Positions 1 through 7,154 of a DNA stretch of 64,000 bases are shown here, one piece after another. Origin of the DNA: Dryocosmus kuriphilus (Eukaryota; Arthropoda; Insecta; Hymenoptera; Cynipidae); assembly GCA_038277395.1 (NCBI GenBank), contig CM076195.1, positions 157,690,411 through 157,754,410 of the forward strand, given 5' to 3'. The notes beneath the pieces are model-generated. The model worked only from the letters and a program-made list of their open reading frames with translations. It was not told the DNA's origin and ran no database searches. How positions within the stretch are numbered: position 1 is the stretch's first letter; the number at the start of each line of letters is the position of its first letter. The position numbers were made by a program, and so were the translations under genes.

Positions 1-725
1 TTCAACTAAAAAAGACAAATTCTCAAAAAAAATGTTCCCCAATAAATGACTATTAAACCGAAAAAAGGGAATTTTGAATAAAACAATTGAATTTCCTTCC
101 AAAAGAGATTATTTTTCAACAAAGAAAAGTTTGTTTCCATCCAAATGGCTGAATTTTTAACAAAATTGTTGAATTTAAAAAATAGCTAAATTTTCAACTA
201 AAAAAAAATGAATTGTCTTTCAAAAATTTAACAGCTAAATTTTGAACAGAAAAAGGGAATAATCTTGAATCAAAAATAATATAATTTTCAAACACAAAAG
301 ATGAATAAATTCTCAAACAAAAATTTTATAGTTGAATTTTGAACAAAAAAATATTATTTTCCAAACCGAAATAGTTCATTTATTAACCGAAAGAGAAAAG
401 AAATTTTCAATAAAGTGGTTGTATTTACACCCAATAAAGATGAATTACAAAGAAAAATTTAACAAAAAATTTTCAATAAAAGAGTTAAGTTTTCAACTAA
501 AAGCTTTATATTTTAAATATAAAAAAGAATTCATAACCAAAAAAATAAAAGTTAAATTCTGAAAAAAAATATTATTTTGAAACAAAAATTCTTGAATTTT
601 CAAACAAAAAAGAAATTAAGTTGCAACCAAAATATTTGAATTTTTCATCAAAAAAATTACATTTTTAAAGAAAAAAATTAATTCTTAATCAAAAACCGTT
701 ATATTTTCACCAAGAAAAAAAATTT
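1..725. repeat. AT-rich degenerate minisatellite (left flank of Polinton)
   Basis: Short degenerate units of the type TTGAATTTTCAACNAAAAA and GATGAATTTTCAA follow each other with no fixed period. The same family in the same orientation resumes directly after the Polinton at 17323, so the element landed inside this array. The family also occurs at 49001-50330 and, in opposite orientation, at 24170-24770 and 26770-28330. The 76-residue open frame at 332-562 is only this repeat translated. Confidence 0.85.
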
Positions 726-731
726 ATTTTT
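726..731. repeat. Target site duplication, left copy (ATTTTT)
   Basis: ATTTTT lies immediately before the AG that opens the element. The identical 6-mer lies at 17317-17322 just after the terminal CT. A 6-bp duplication is the hallmark of Polinton integration by a retroviral-type integrase. The target is AT-rich repeat, so a chance match of a T-rich 6-mer is not negligible, but both ends agree exactly with the TIR borders. Confidence 0.85.
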
Positions 732-834
732 AGTAGTTATACAGGGCGGGTTCTAATCCAAGATCCCTGTTACCGACAGTTACCGACATCGAGAGCTAAA
801 GCGGTTCAAGTCCGCGCTAAGCACCTAGACGGTG

Positions 835-842
835 TGACGTCA
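835..842. promoter_or_regulatory. Perfect CRE palindrome TGACGTCA in left TIR
   Basis: The full ATF/CREB consensus palindrome occurs here. The half-variant TTACGTCA (TGACGTAA on the other strand) occurs four more times in the same TIR at 1068-1075, 1680-1687, 1695-1702 and 1806-1813. All five recur in the right TIR. The copies at 1068 and 1806 lie in the loop between TTCTTAGAA and its complement TTCTAAGAA, so each could form a small stem-loop. Function is inferred from the motif only. Confidence 0.5.
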
Positions 843-1877
843 GTAAATAAATAATACGCGATTGTTAAACGTGAATTTTGCATAAACAAATCTCTCTCTC
901 TCTCTCTCTACCCCTCTCTCTTTCTTCTCCTATGCCACGTGTCAAATTAAAAATATCCGATTTCTGTAACGCATATAGTTGTGGATTGTGTTTATATATA
1001 AAGCTAATCGACATGATTTATTACTTCCCTAATATATTTTTCCAAGAAATTTGTCAGTTCTTAGAAATTACGTCATCTTCTAAGAATTTCTCTCTCTTTC
1101 TCCTATGCCACGTGCCAAGAGGATATAATAAAGTAATTATCTGACAAGAATTTGACAGCGCATGTGTAAGAGATGGAATGAGGCATTACTAATTGATATA
1201 ATTTATTGCTTCCGTAATGCGTTAAAATAAAATTTAAAAGTAGGTCACGAGTCTAATAAGATTAAAAAGGAATCTTTGTTCTATAAAGCATAGGGAGAAT
1301 TATTGAGGAATTTATATCATTAAAAATACTCGTGAAGAGTATGACTCCTTCTTATGGAATGTGTTTATCGCGCAGGCTGCGAACGTGTCTAACTTGATTA
1401 TAAAGAAACCCTTTGTTCTATAAAAAACATATCATGAAAATATAATATAGTAACTATGTGACAAGAATTTGACAGCGCACGTGTAAGAGATGAAATGTGG
1501 CATTACTAATTGATATAATTTATTGCTTCCGTAATGCGTTAAAGTAAAATTTAAAAGTAGGTCACAATCTGATCTGATTACGAAGGAATCTTTGTTCTAT
1601 AAAACATAGGGAGACTTATTGAAGAATTTATGCCATTAAAAGTATCCGATTTCTGTAACGCATATAGTTATGGAATGTGTTACGTCATCATCAATTACGT
1701 CATCTTCTAAGAATTATGGATTGTGTTTATATATATATAAGCTAATCGACATGATTTATTACTTCCCTAATATATTTTTCCAAGAAATTTGTCAGTTCTT
1801 AGAAATTACGTCATCTTCTAAGAATTTTGTAATTGCGCATTACATTCCAAGCGTGTCTAGCATGATGCTTATAATCT

Positions 1878-1892
1878 AGAAGCTTCTAGAAC
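1878..1892. promoter_or_regulatory. Heat-shock-element-like site in TIR
   Basis: AGAAGCTTCTAGAAC holds three alternating GAA/TTC units at exact 5-base spacing, which is the canonical heat-shock factor site. It lies about 90-103 bases before the predicted start site at 1981. The mirrored copy in the right TIR (16163-16177) lies about 165 bases before the polymerase start site. A second unit outside the TIR is at 2443-2457. Confidence 0.5.
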
Positions 1893-1949
1893 TATAAGAT
1901 AAAGAAGGTGATATTAATAGACAAGGATAGTACCCACATTAATTGCAAA

Positions 1950-1984
1950 TATATAAGTACATTTCGCAACCATTTTTTTCAGTC
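1950..1984 (+). promoter_or_regulatory. TATA plus TCAGT initiator for first forward gene
   Basis: TATATAAG begins at 1950 and TCAGTC lies at 1979-1984, giving a start at A1981, 31 bases after the TATA T. This is the arthropod core promoter layout and lies just inside the left TIR border. Confidence 0.65.
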
Positions 1985-2091
1985 AGCATCAAGCATCCGA
2001 ATTATTCACAACGTTAGAAAGCCAGATTAAGTGTTCCAGAAAAATAGAAGTGTTAGATTTGAGTTGTATTATTAGATTTGATACGTAAAAG

Positions 2092-2352
2092 ATGCCTTTG
2101 TTTGAAAACTATTTCGTCGGATTAGCAGCATACGCGAAATATTGTCTTTATATTAAAAGAGATATTTCAATAAAGGATTTTATCAAAGATGTGCGGAAAG
2201 TATTGGAAGCTCCTACTGAAATTTATTTGTCTCCATCCGAAATGTATATAATTATTTTAAAAGATAGAGTTAGAATCTACTGGGACCCTGTGCGGAAGAC
2301 AATTTCTTGTCTAAACATCAAAACAGATGATGATAATGATGAAAAACAATGA
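2092..2352 (+). CDS. Hypothetical small protein (86 aa), first Polinton gene
   Basis: An ATG-started frame of 86 residues lies about 110 bases after the predicted start site at 1981. The protein is mixed in charge, has aromatic residues early on (an FVGLAAYAKY stretch near the N-terminus), and ends in an acidic DDDNDEK tail. I do not recognise a family. Its position just inside the TIR with its own TATA/initiator supports a real gene. Polintons often carry lineage-specific small genes near the ends. No signal peptide or clear membrane segment is visible. Confidence 0.55.
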   Translation: MPLFENYFVGLAAYAKYCLYIKRDISIKDFIKDVRKVLEAPTEIYLSPSEMYIIILKDRVRIYWDPVRKTISCLNIKTDDDNDEKQ

Positions 2353-2442
2353 TGATAAAAGAGGAGGATGAAGAAGGACGAGATGAAGTGGGTTAAAACG
2401 AAGTAAACGTATAGCAAACGTATTTTCTTTTGTCTGCAATCT

Positions 2443-2457
2443 AGAATCTTCTAGAAC
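2443..2457. promoter_or_regulatory. Second heat-shock-element-like site
   Basis: AGAATCTTCTAGAAC has three alternating GAA/TTC units at perfect spacing, 77-90 bases upstream of the initiator at 2533. Together with the copy at 1878 it places the same site before the first two promoters of the element. Confidence 0.5.
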
Positions 2458-2501
2458 TTTATTGCATCATATTGCACAATCTAGTAGAGGGGGTAAGGAT
2501 C

Positions 2502-2536
2502 TATAAAAGGTGGCCAGTTCTTCTCATTCATCAGTC
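2502..2536 (+). promoter_or_regulatory. TATA plus TCAGT initiator for 2546/2706 genes
   Basis: TATAAAA begins at 2502 and TCAGTC lies at 2531-2536 (A2533), a spacing of 31. A heat-shock-like site lies just upstream. The transcript would have only about 12 bases before the ATG at 2546. Confidence 0.65.
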
Positions 2537-2545
2537 TACTGTTAG

Positions 2546-2773
2546 ATGTCTGATTGTGAAGGAAAGCAGCAAGAGTTAAAAAGTCGATTAAATATATTAC
2601 TAAAGAATATTCGAGAAGTGAAACGTGTGATACAAGTGCGTTTAGAAATACAAAATCTAATAAGAAACTTTAATATCTTGACTCTCAACAAATTAACCAG
2701 TGAAGATGGATTTCTCAAAACTAAACAAAATTGCCCTGAACAAGGAATTCCTTCCAACGAAGAAGCTCGATGA
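2546..2773 (+). CDS. Hypothetical small charged protein (75 aa)
   Basis: This is the first ATG after the initiator at 2533. The N-terminal ~50 residues are rich in K, R, E, L and I with heptad-like spacing and could form a coiled coil. The frame overlaps the next ORF (ATG 2706) by 68 bases in another frame. It may be a genuine small protein or the upstream frame of a dicistronic message. An antisense frame over the same bases is taken as a shadow. No family recognised. Confidence 0.4.
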   Translation: MSDCEGKQQELKSRLNILLKNIREVKRVIQVRLEIQNLIRNFNILTLNKLTSEDGFLKTKQNCPEQGIPSNEEAR

Positions 2774-3020
2774 ACTTGAAATAAATAAAAACTATGAAAT
2801 TACAAACTTCAAGAAAGCAGCAACAAAATATGGAACGAGATTTTTCATAACCATAGAAAACAAATTCTCAGTTTTTCTACCAGAGAGAATCGCTGACATG
2901 CTAAGAAAAGATGAAAATCTGCTTTCGGGGCTACAAAGAGCCTCTCAAGATGGTGATCTCTGTATGACATATCATGGTGGACGCTACGATTCGATTGAAT
3001 TTATGAAAAAACATACATAA
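2706..3020 (+). CDS. Small OB-fold-like candidate protein (104 aa)
   Basis: I place the start at the ATG at 2706, because the longer frame starts with a GTG at 2700. The middle of the protein has the pattern of a small family common in insect Polinton-like elements: an EINKNYEI strand, then KYGTRFFITIENKFSVFLP, and a late TYHGGRY turn followed by SIEF. This pattern of short beta strands resembles a single-stranded-DNA-binding OB fold. That fits a helper role in protein-primed replication, but the assignment is by pattern only. It lies between the 2546 frame and the PC4-like candidate, on the same strand. Confidence 0.6.
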   Translation: MDFSKLNKIALNKEFLPTKKLDELEINKNYEITNFKKAATKYGTRFFITIENKFSVFLPERIADMLRKDENLLSGLQRASQDGDLCMTYHGGRYDSIEFMKKHT

Positions 3021-3052
3021 AGTGTGAAGTTTTGTTGCACTTATAGTCAGTC
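3014..3052 (+). promoter_or_regulatory. Weak TATA-like plus TCAGTC initiator for 3081 gene
   Basis: TACATAAA at 3014-3021 is followed by TCAGTC at 3047-3052 (A3049), with a spacing of about 35. The TATA is weaker than at the other promoters, but the initiator is exact, and the first ATG downstream is the one at 3081. Confidence 0.45.
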
Positions 3053-3080
3053 ATTGAAAGCCTTAAGTGTGGTCAACATC

Positions 3081-3785
3081 ATGCCTTATACACCTCGAAA
3101 TCAAATGCTACATTCCACCACATACAATCTGAATTCATCATTCACAAAGCAAATTGTCGTCGGTGCAGAGTTAAAAAGGAATGGAAAGTTAGTCTCGTCA
3201 GTGAAATTACTAGCCAGTCATCCTCGAGCAAGTATAACCTTAAATCCTGAAGAGTGGAAATTGTTCAAAAGTTATTTCAACATCATTTCATCATACTTTG
3301 GTGGTCAAGAGAAGCAACAACGCATAGACTGTGGAAATTTCCGTATACACATGACTATATCTTATGGTGACTACATAGTGGTTTTGGAGCAAATTGAAGA
3401 AGCTGAAACTCGAAAATATTATCCATTTGTACTACAAGAAACAACATTTGCTGTTCTCCAGGAAGTTAGCCTCTGTATTGATAGGCATATTCTGGAACAA
3501 AGTGTTATACCGTTTCAACGTACAAAAGATATTATAATTGAAACCATTGCTGAAAGTGTTTGGTGTAAAGTTAAATCACCTTGTGTAAAAAGCATTAAAT
3601 CTTATCTAGAAAAAAATTATGTAAGTGTAAAGAATAAGGCAATGAAAAAACTTGTATTTTTAAATCTTATGCGATTTGAAAGTCTGTTTCTAGAAATTAT
3701 CACTTTCTATATTCAGAATGTTTGCGAAGAAGTGATTGAGAAATTACCAAAACTCAAATATGTAAACGGTAGCTTTATACTTTAA
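3081..3785 (+). CDS. Hypothetical protein with PC4-like N-terminal segment (234 aa)
   Basis: The start is the first ATG after the initiator at 3049. The frame is open further upstream, but only with a GTG. Residues about 25-70 read as a beta-rich segment ending in ASITLNPEEWKLFKSY. This resembles the signature of the transcriptional coactivator PC4/p15 single-stranded-DNA-binding domain (strands, then I-S-L-x-P-E-x-W and a helix). The remaining ~150 residues are unassigned and contain several cysteines. A PC4-like protein could act in transcription or replication of the element. It ends convergently with the integrase gene; an AATAAA lies at about 3821. Confidence 0.6.
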   Translation: MPYTPRNQMLHSTTYNLNSSFTKQIVVGAELKRNGKLVSSVKLLASHPRASITLNPEEWKLFKSYFNIISSYFGGQEKQQRIDCGNFRIHMTISYGDYIVVLEQIEEAETRKYYPFVLQETTFAVLQEVSLCIDRHILEQSVIPFQRTKDIIIETIAESVWCKVKSPCVKSIKSYLEKNYVSVKNKAMKKLVFLNLMRFESLFLEIITFYIQNVCEEVIEKLPKLKYVNGSFIL

Positions 3786-3950
3786 GAGAAAAACCATGTA
3801 TTTTAACAATGTGAAAGTTTAAATAAACATAAGTTAACCCAAATTCTGCTTTTCATTTACTAGGTTAAGGATTCGTGTGTAAGTAAAAAAAACAGTATGT
3901 TTGAAATAGTAATACTTTATTTAAAAACACTTAAATTAATACATTGAGGC
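3786..3950. terminator. Convergent 3' ends of 3081 gene and integrase
   Basis: The gap between the converging genes holds a forward AATAAA (about 3821) and, on the other strand, an AATAAA (TTTATT on plus at about 3916). Both fit poly(A) signals for the two flanking genes. No other gene is visible. Confidence 0.4.
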
Positions 3951-4880
3951 TTATAAAGTAGATTTATCTATCCAACTATTGTGAGAGTCATCAAATCCTA
4001 ACCATTTTACAAATAGTTTATTTTCACGTTTCTTGAGTACTTTTTCAACAAGATAAATGTCTGGATGTCTAACTTTTGCAAGTTCATGTTCATAGAAACT
4101 GCCTAAAATAGGTTTATCTTGATAATCCATAAGCAAATACGTTGCTGGTTCAGTATTCTTGATATTACTTACAGTAAATATTTCAGTGGTCCAGTTTGGT
4201 GTATAACCTTTCTCGAAAACATGCTTAAACTTACTTATACGAACTTTATCTCCAACATTAAATTTAGTTTTCTCCGCCACTTGTTTCACATGATAATTTT
4301 TGTATGCATTAAATAACAATTTTTTCTCATTTTGTTTAGTAACGTCTTTTGGTTTTATTCCAATAGTGCGATGTTTAGTATCGTTGTAAGATGAAAGTAA
4401 ATCTTTCAAAATATCTAACCACTTATAATTTCCTTGTAAGCTAAATTGCATCCACATTTTATTTTTTAAAGTACGATTAAATCGCTCGCAAATTGATGCT
4501 TTTAAATTACTGAATGTAGAGTACAAATTTATACTATATCGCTTCATAAGATTTTCAAAATGAGTATTGTAAAATTCTTTGCCTCTATCAACATGTAAAT
4601 TTTTTGGTACACGTCCTTTGTTGAGTACAGATTTCATGGCTGCAGTTACATCTTCACCCTTCTTGGATTTTACAGGAAGAGCCCAAGCAAATTTTGAAAA
4701 TATATCAATTACAGTTAAGATGTATTTGTATCCTTTGTTGTCTCTCTCGTACAGTTGCATTTCTACAAGATCAGCTTGCCAGGTTTCATCAATACCACGG
4801 ATATCAACATGCCTACGTCGGTAATTTCTTCTAGCCGGTTTATGCAGCTCTTTCACCAACTGCAGTTTCCCCAAGTCCAT
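3951..4880 (-). CDS. INT: Polinton integrase (rve) with C-terminal chromodomain (309 aa)
   Basis: This is a retroviral-type DDE integrase that inserts the element DNA with a 6-bp target duplication. Candidate catalytic residues are D37 (in QADLVEM), D98 (HVDRGKEF) and E132 (CERFNRTLK); the rve core runs about residues 28-190. An SH3-like stretch follows (FNVGDKVRISK). The last ~35 residues form a chromodomain (YLVEKVLKKR, FVKWLGF, SWID), which in Polintons and chromoviruses is thought to guide target choice through chromatin. The frame is intact and starts with ATG. The N-terminus is short, without a clear HHCC zinc finger. It is the most 3' gene of the reverse block that starts with the ATPase. 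Confidence 0.95.
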   Translation of the reverse strand: MDLGKLQLVKELHKPARRNYRRRHVDIRGIDETWQADLVEMQLYERDNKGYKYILTVIDIFSKFAWALPVKSKKGEDVTAAMKSVLNKGRVPKNLHVDRGKEFYNTHFENLMKRYSINLYSTFSNLKASICERFNRTLKNKMWMQFSLQGNYKWLDILKDLLSSYNDTKHRTIGIKPKDVTKQNEKKLLFNAYKNYHVKQVAEKTKFNVGDKVRISKFKHVFEKGYTPNWTTEIFTVSNIKNTEPATYLLMDYQDKPILGSFYEHELAKVRHPDIYLVEKVLKKRENKLFVKWLGFDDSHNSWIDKSTL

Positions 4881-4937
4881 ATTTATATGTGTTCAGTCTA
4901 GCATCCAATTGAGTAATGAGCTCTGAATTTCGAAACA

Positions 4938-5273
4938 CTAGTTTTTGAGCGGTTTCAGCATCAATTTTAATATTTTTTCAAAACTCCTATTTGTTGAAGT
5001 TTCCAGAGATTCAATCAACATAGTATTGTTAACAACTTCAGTTCGCAAGGAAGATATAACATCATAGATAGTCCGAATTTTTTGCTGTAGTATATGCTGT
5101 GCTATATTTAAATTTACAGCATCATTTAAATCTTGCGCATCAGCTACATTGCACAGCTTTTTGTTTTGGATATCATAATTTCCATTAGGTGTGACTTTGA
5201 AGCCCATTCCAGGAGGTCCACGATTTGCAGTCTTTGCTTGCTTAGAATAACGTCCAAACACATCAAGACTCAT
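4938..5273 (-). CDS. Short GPPG-containing fiber-like Polinton protein (111 aa)
   Basis: I choose the ATG at 5273 (MSLDVFGR) over the one at 5303. A TATA-like TATATA at 5311-5316 would put transcription start near 5285, between the two. The protein has a GPPGMGFKVTPNGNYDIQNK segment followed by LCNVADAQDLNDAVNLN. This is reminiscent of phage and viral tail-fiber repeats and of short proteins found beside the integrase in insect Polintons. The C-terminal half is helical and could form a coiled coil (IRTIYDVISSLRTEV). A trimeric vertex or attachment role is plausible but inferred. It lies 57 bases before the integrase and 33 bases after the next gene on the reverse strand. Confidence 0.65.
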   Translation of the reverse strand: MSLDVFGRYSKQAKTANRGPPGMGFKVTPNGNYDIQNKKLCNVADAQDLNDAVNLNIAQHILQQKIRTIYDVISSLRTEVVNNTMLIESLETSTNRSFEKILKLMLKPLKN

Positions 5274-5306
5274 CTTGCAAATGTTGGAAATCTTACAAAA
5301 CATTCA

Positions 5307-6314
5307 TTAATATATAATTTCAGCTTCTCTTAGTTCTTCAATAATCGATATAATTTCATTTGTGTGACTTGGATTGCCCGCTGCTTGAGACGCCACAAGT
5401 AAACGCAGTCGATCTACCAATTCATTAGGGTCATCCCAGTAAACGTAATCCCATTGAGTTCCCTCTCTAGCAGTCATATGCTGTGGTATTATTATACCTT
5501 GACCTGTTGAATTTCGGTTTTTACTTCGTCTGTCCCTATTTTTGTTTTTTGATGGTGATGTGGGAATTAATTTTTCTATAAAGTTTTTATATTTAAAACC
5601 TTTACTATCACGAATGGCACCATCTGGTTTATAATTCTTTTTATAGGCATTTGTCGCAATAATAATTTTTTGATAATTTCTCTGATCATCAGCACTTATA
5701 GAGGACTCTTCAGGTACTTTTTTAAATAAAAGCTCAAGCAAACCTTTACTTTTAGGAAAATTCAAATTACCCACATAAATATGATCATAACTGAAATTTA
5801 TCGGAGAATCTCCAATCATTAATCTATCCTTCATTAATTTTCTTACGCCGTATACATTATCGAGATCTTTATTTCTTTCGCCTAACAATATGAGATATTT
5901 GTTTGTATCATCATCAACATCACCCCATAAAGTGGAAGACTCGTTTGAATTATTTTTCGCTGTACTGTGAGCTGACAACTCTAAATTACTGGAACCTTCT
6001 CCCTCATTTCCTTCTTCATCATAAACAGATTTAAATGACAACTCATCATCATCATCCTCATCAGCAATATTTTCTTCACTCTTTAATTCCTCTTTTTTAA
6101 TTTGTTCAACTTTTTTTCTTTTTCTTTTCTCAAGACCACCCACAATTTTTTCAAGTGGATTAACAATAGGTTTGAAAGTATCACTCAATGCCTGTTCAAC
6201 CGTCTCCTTGCCCAACTTCATTAGCCTATGTTTTCGTCGAATCGTTTCACTAGCTTTAGCAATTTGATGTAAAATATTTTTTTGCTTATGAAAATTCTCC
6301 TCATGTGAAGACAT
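5307..6314 (-). CDS. Conserved Polinton protein, DUF8207-like C-terminus (335 aa)
   Basis: This is an intact ATG-started frame. The N-terminal third is basic and helical. A strongly acidic low-complexity stretch follows (ADEDDDDELS, about residues 80-120). The C-terminal half has the pattern I associate with insect Polinton accessory proteins: YGVRKLMKDRLMIGDSPINF, GLLELLFKKVP, IATNAYKKNY and finally WDDPNELVDRLRLL. I recall this pattern being filed as DUF8207; that label is from memory. Function is unknown, possibly virion or packaging related given its place next to the ATPase. A TATATA about 31 bases upstream of a CAGTC start (A at 6343) precedes it on the reverse strand. Confidence 0.75.
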   Translation of the reverse strand: MSSHEENFHKQKNILHQIAKASETIRRKHRLMKLGKETVEQALSDTFKPIVNPLEKIVGGLEKRKRKKVEQIKKEELKSEENIADEDDDDELSFKSVYDEEGNEGEGSSNLELSAHSTAKNNSNESSTLWGDVDDDTNKYLILLGERNKDLDNVYGVRKLMKDRLMIGDSPINFSYDHIYVGNLNFPKSKGLLELLFKKVPEESSISADDQRNYQKIIIATNAYKKNYKPDGAIRDSKGFKYKNFIEKLIPTSPSKNKNRDRRSKNRNSTGQGIIIPQHMTAREGTQWDYVYWDDPNELVDRLRLLVASQAAGNPSHTNEIISIIEELREAEIIY

Positions 6315-6342
6315 GTTGATACAACAACGTCTAAAGTATGAC

Positions 6343-6374
6343 TGTTTCTAATTTGGGTATTACATATGTATATA
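6343..6374 (-). promoter_or_regulatory. TATA plus CAGTC initiator for the 335-aa gene
   Basis: On the reverse strand TATATATACATA starts at 6374 and ACAGTC places the start at 6343, a spacing of 31. It lies directly at the 3' end of the ATPase gene. Confidence 0.55.
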
Positions 6375-7070
6375 TCATTTTTCTAGACTTACAAAACAAT
6401 CAAAACCCTTTCTATATCTGCCTTGATTAATATTTCTATCTTTATCAATTACAACGAACCCATACTTATCACACCAGCAAGCTAGACACATATCCTTAAA
6501 TTGTAAAAAAGGCATATCAGTATTAACATGATCGTCATATATATGCTTCAGATTCATCTCATCTTGTTTAAATAGTACTAGTAAATTAACATTATCACGT
6601 ACAAGATGTTTAGGAATACGGGCATATGTTTGACTTAAGTAGAAACAATCAACATCCCTGTGTCTACCCATAGAAAAAAATGCTTTTATATTGTCCTGCT
6701 TCTCACATGCTACGTCATCAAATACCATTATTGAGTTAGGCCGTGCTTCACTTGGTATCACCACATCCTCATGTTCATTGAAAGGATAGTACTCAACGCC
6801 ATCTACAGATTGAAGAACTTTTTCCAAGAATTTGTATTTCGGTTGATTTAACGATTTCGAGTATACATAAACATTTTCAAATCTTAATCCATTTGGATGT
6901 ATTAATAGTGTGAGCAAAGCATTTGTCTTTCCACAGTTGGAGGGTCCACAGAATATTGCTCGTACACTATTTGGTATTAAATGTCCATGCCGTTCTTTCT
7001 TTTTCTCATTTTCAACTAGCGAATCAAAATTCTCAACTGGTAATTTCACTGGTTGTGCTTCAAACTGCAT
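6375..7070 (-). CDS. ATP: A32-like genome packaging ATPase (231 aa)
   Basis: This is a FtsK/HerA-superfamily DNA packaging ATPase as in Polintons, adintoviruses and large DNA viruses. Walker A is GPSNCGKT at residues 42-49. Walker B is SIMVFDDV, ending in D118-D119. A later SQTYARIP fits the sensor region (polar Q after the strand). The C-terminal part continues with the family pattern VNLLVLFKQDEMNLKHIYDD. The size (231 aa) is normal for Polintons. The gene starts 13 bases after its predicted transcription start (7083). It is divergent from the PLA2 gene with interleaved core promoters. Confidence 0.92.
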   Translation of the reverse strand: MQFEAQPVKLPVENFDSLVENEKKKERHGHLIPNSVRAIFCGPSNCGKTNALLTLLIHPNGLRFENVYVYSKSLNQPKYKFLEKVLQSVDGVEYYPFNEHEDVVIPSEARPNSIMVFDDVACEKQDNIKAFFSMGRHRDVDCFYLSQTYARIPKHLVRDNVNLLVLFKQDEMNLKHIYDDHVNTDMPFLQFKDMCLACWCDKYGFVVIDKDRNINQGRYRKGFDCFVSLEK

Positions 7071-7079
7071 CTTGACTAT

Positions 7080-7132
7080 GACTGATTGGATAAGCTATAA
7101 ATATACTGCTTATATAGGTTGAATCTTCAGTC
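7080..7132. promoter_or_regulatory. Interleaved divergent promoters (ATPase / PLA2 gene)
   Basis: Forward: TATAAAT starts at 7096 and TCAGTC lies at 7127-7132 (A7129), spacing 33. Reverse: TATATAAG starts at 7116 and TCAGTC is 7085-7080 (A7083), spacing 33. Both TATA boxes lie between the two start sites, so each start site lies beyond the other gene's TATA box and the transcripts overlap in a ~47-base core. Confidence 0.65.
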
Positions 7133-7154
7133 TGAAAGCATCTCTCAAACAGAT

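Larger units (their letters stand above)
732..1934 (+). repeat. Polinton left terminal inverted repeat (~1.2 kb)
   Basis: The reverse complement of 16121-17316 matches this segment nearly base for base. Differences seen by eye are a short TC-run length change and a TTC indel near 895-930, single substitutions near 1144 and 1347, and a 1-base indel near 1859. The match stops after ACAAGGATAGTACC at 1934. The repeat itself is mosaic: a ~195-bp block (from 1143) is repeated directly 317 bases later (from 1460), and a block at about 954-1089 recurs at about 1643-1828. It contains CRE-like and heat-shock-like sites listed separately. Confidence 0.95.

Noticed and set aside
1..725. CRISPR-like repeat array in the minisatellite
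   Set aside because: Units are short, degenerate and not separated by unique spacers; the context is a eukaryotic genome.
878..1144. 88-residue frame with SLSLPLSLSS start
   Set aside because: Translation of a TC microsatellite and TIR repeat; the two TIR copies differ in run length there, so the frame is not kept.
1670..1879. Matching open frames in the two TIRs (1670-1879 and 16153-16386)
   Set aside because: The frame crosses TIR repeat blocks and regulatory motifs, starts differently in the two copies after a 1-base indel, and has no promoter in position.
3951..4880. Retrotransposon integrase from an LTR element
   Set aside because: No reverse transcriptase, protease/gag or LTRs nearby. 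The gene sits within the Polinton TIRs beside the packaging ATPase, and the element has a 6-bp duplication.
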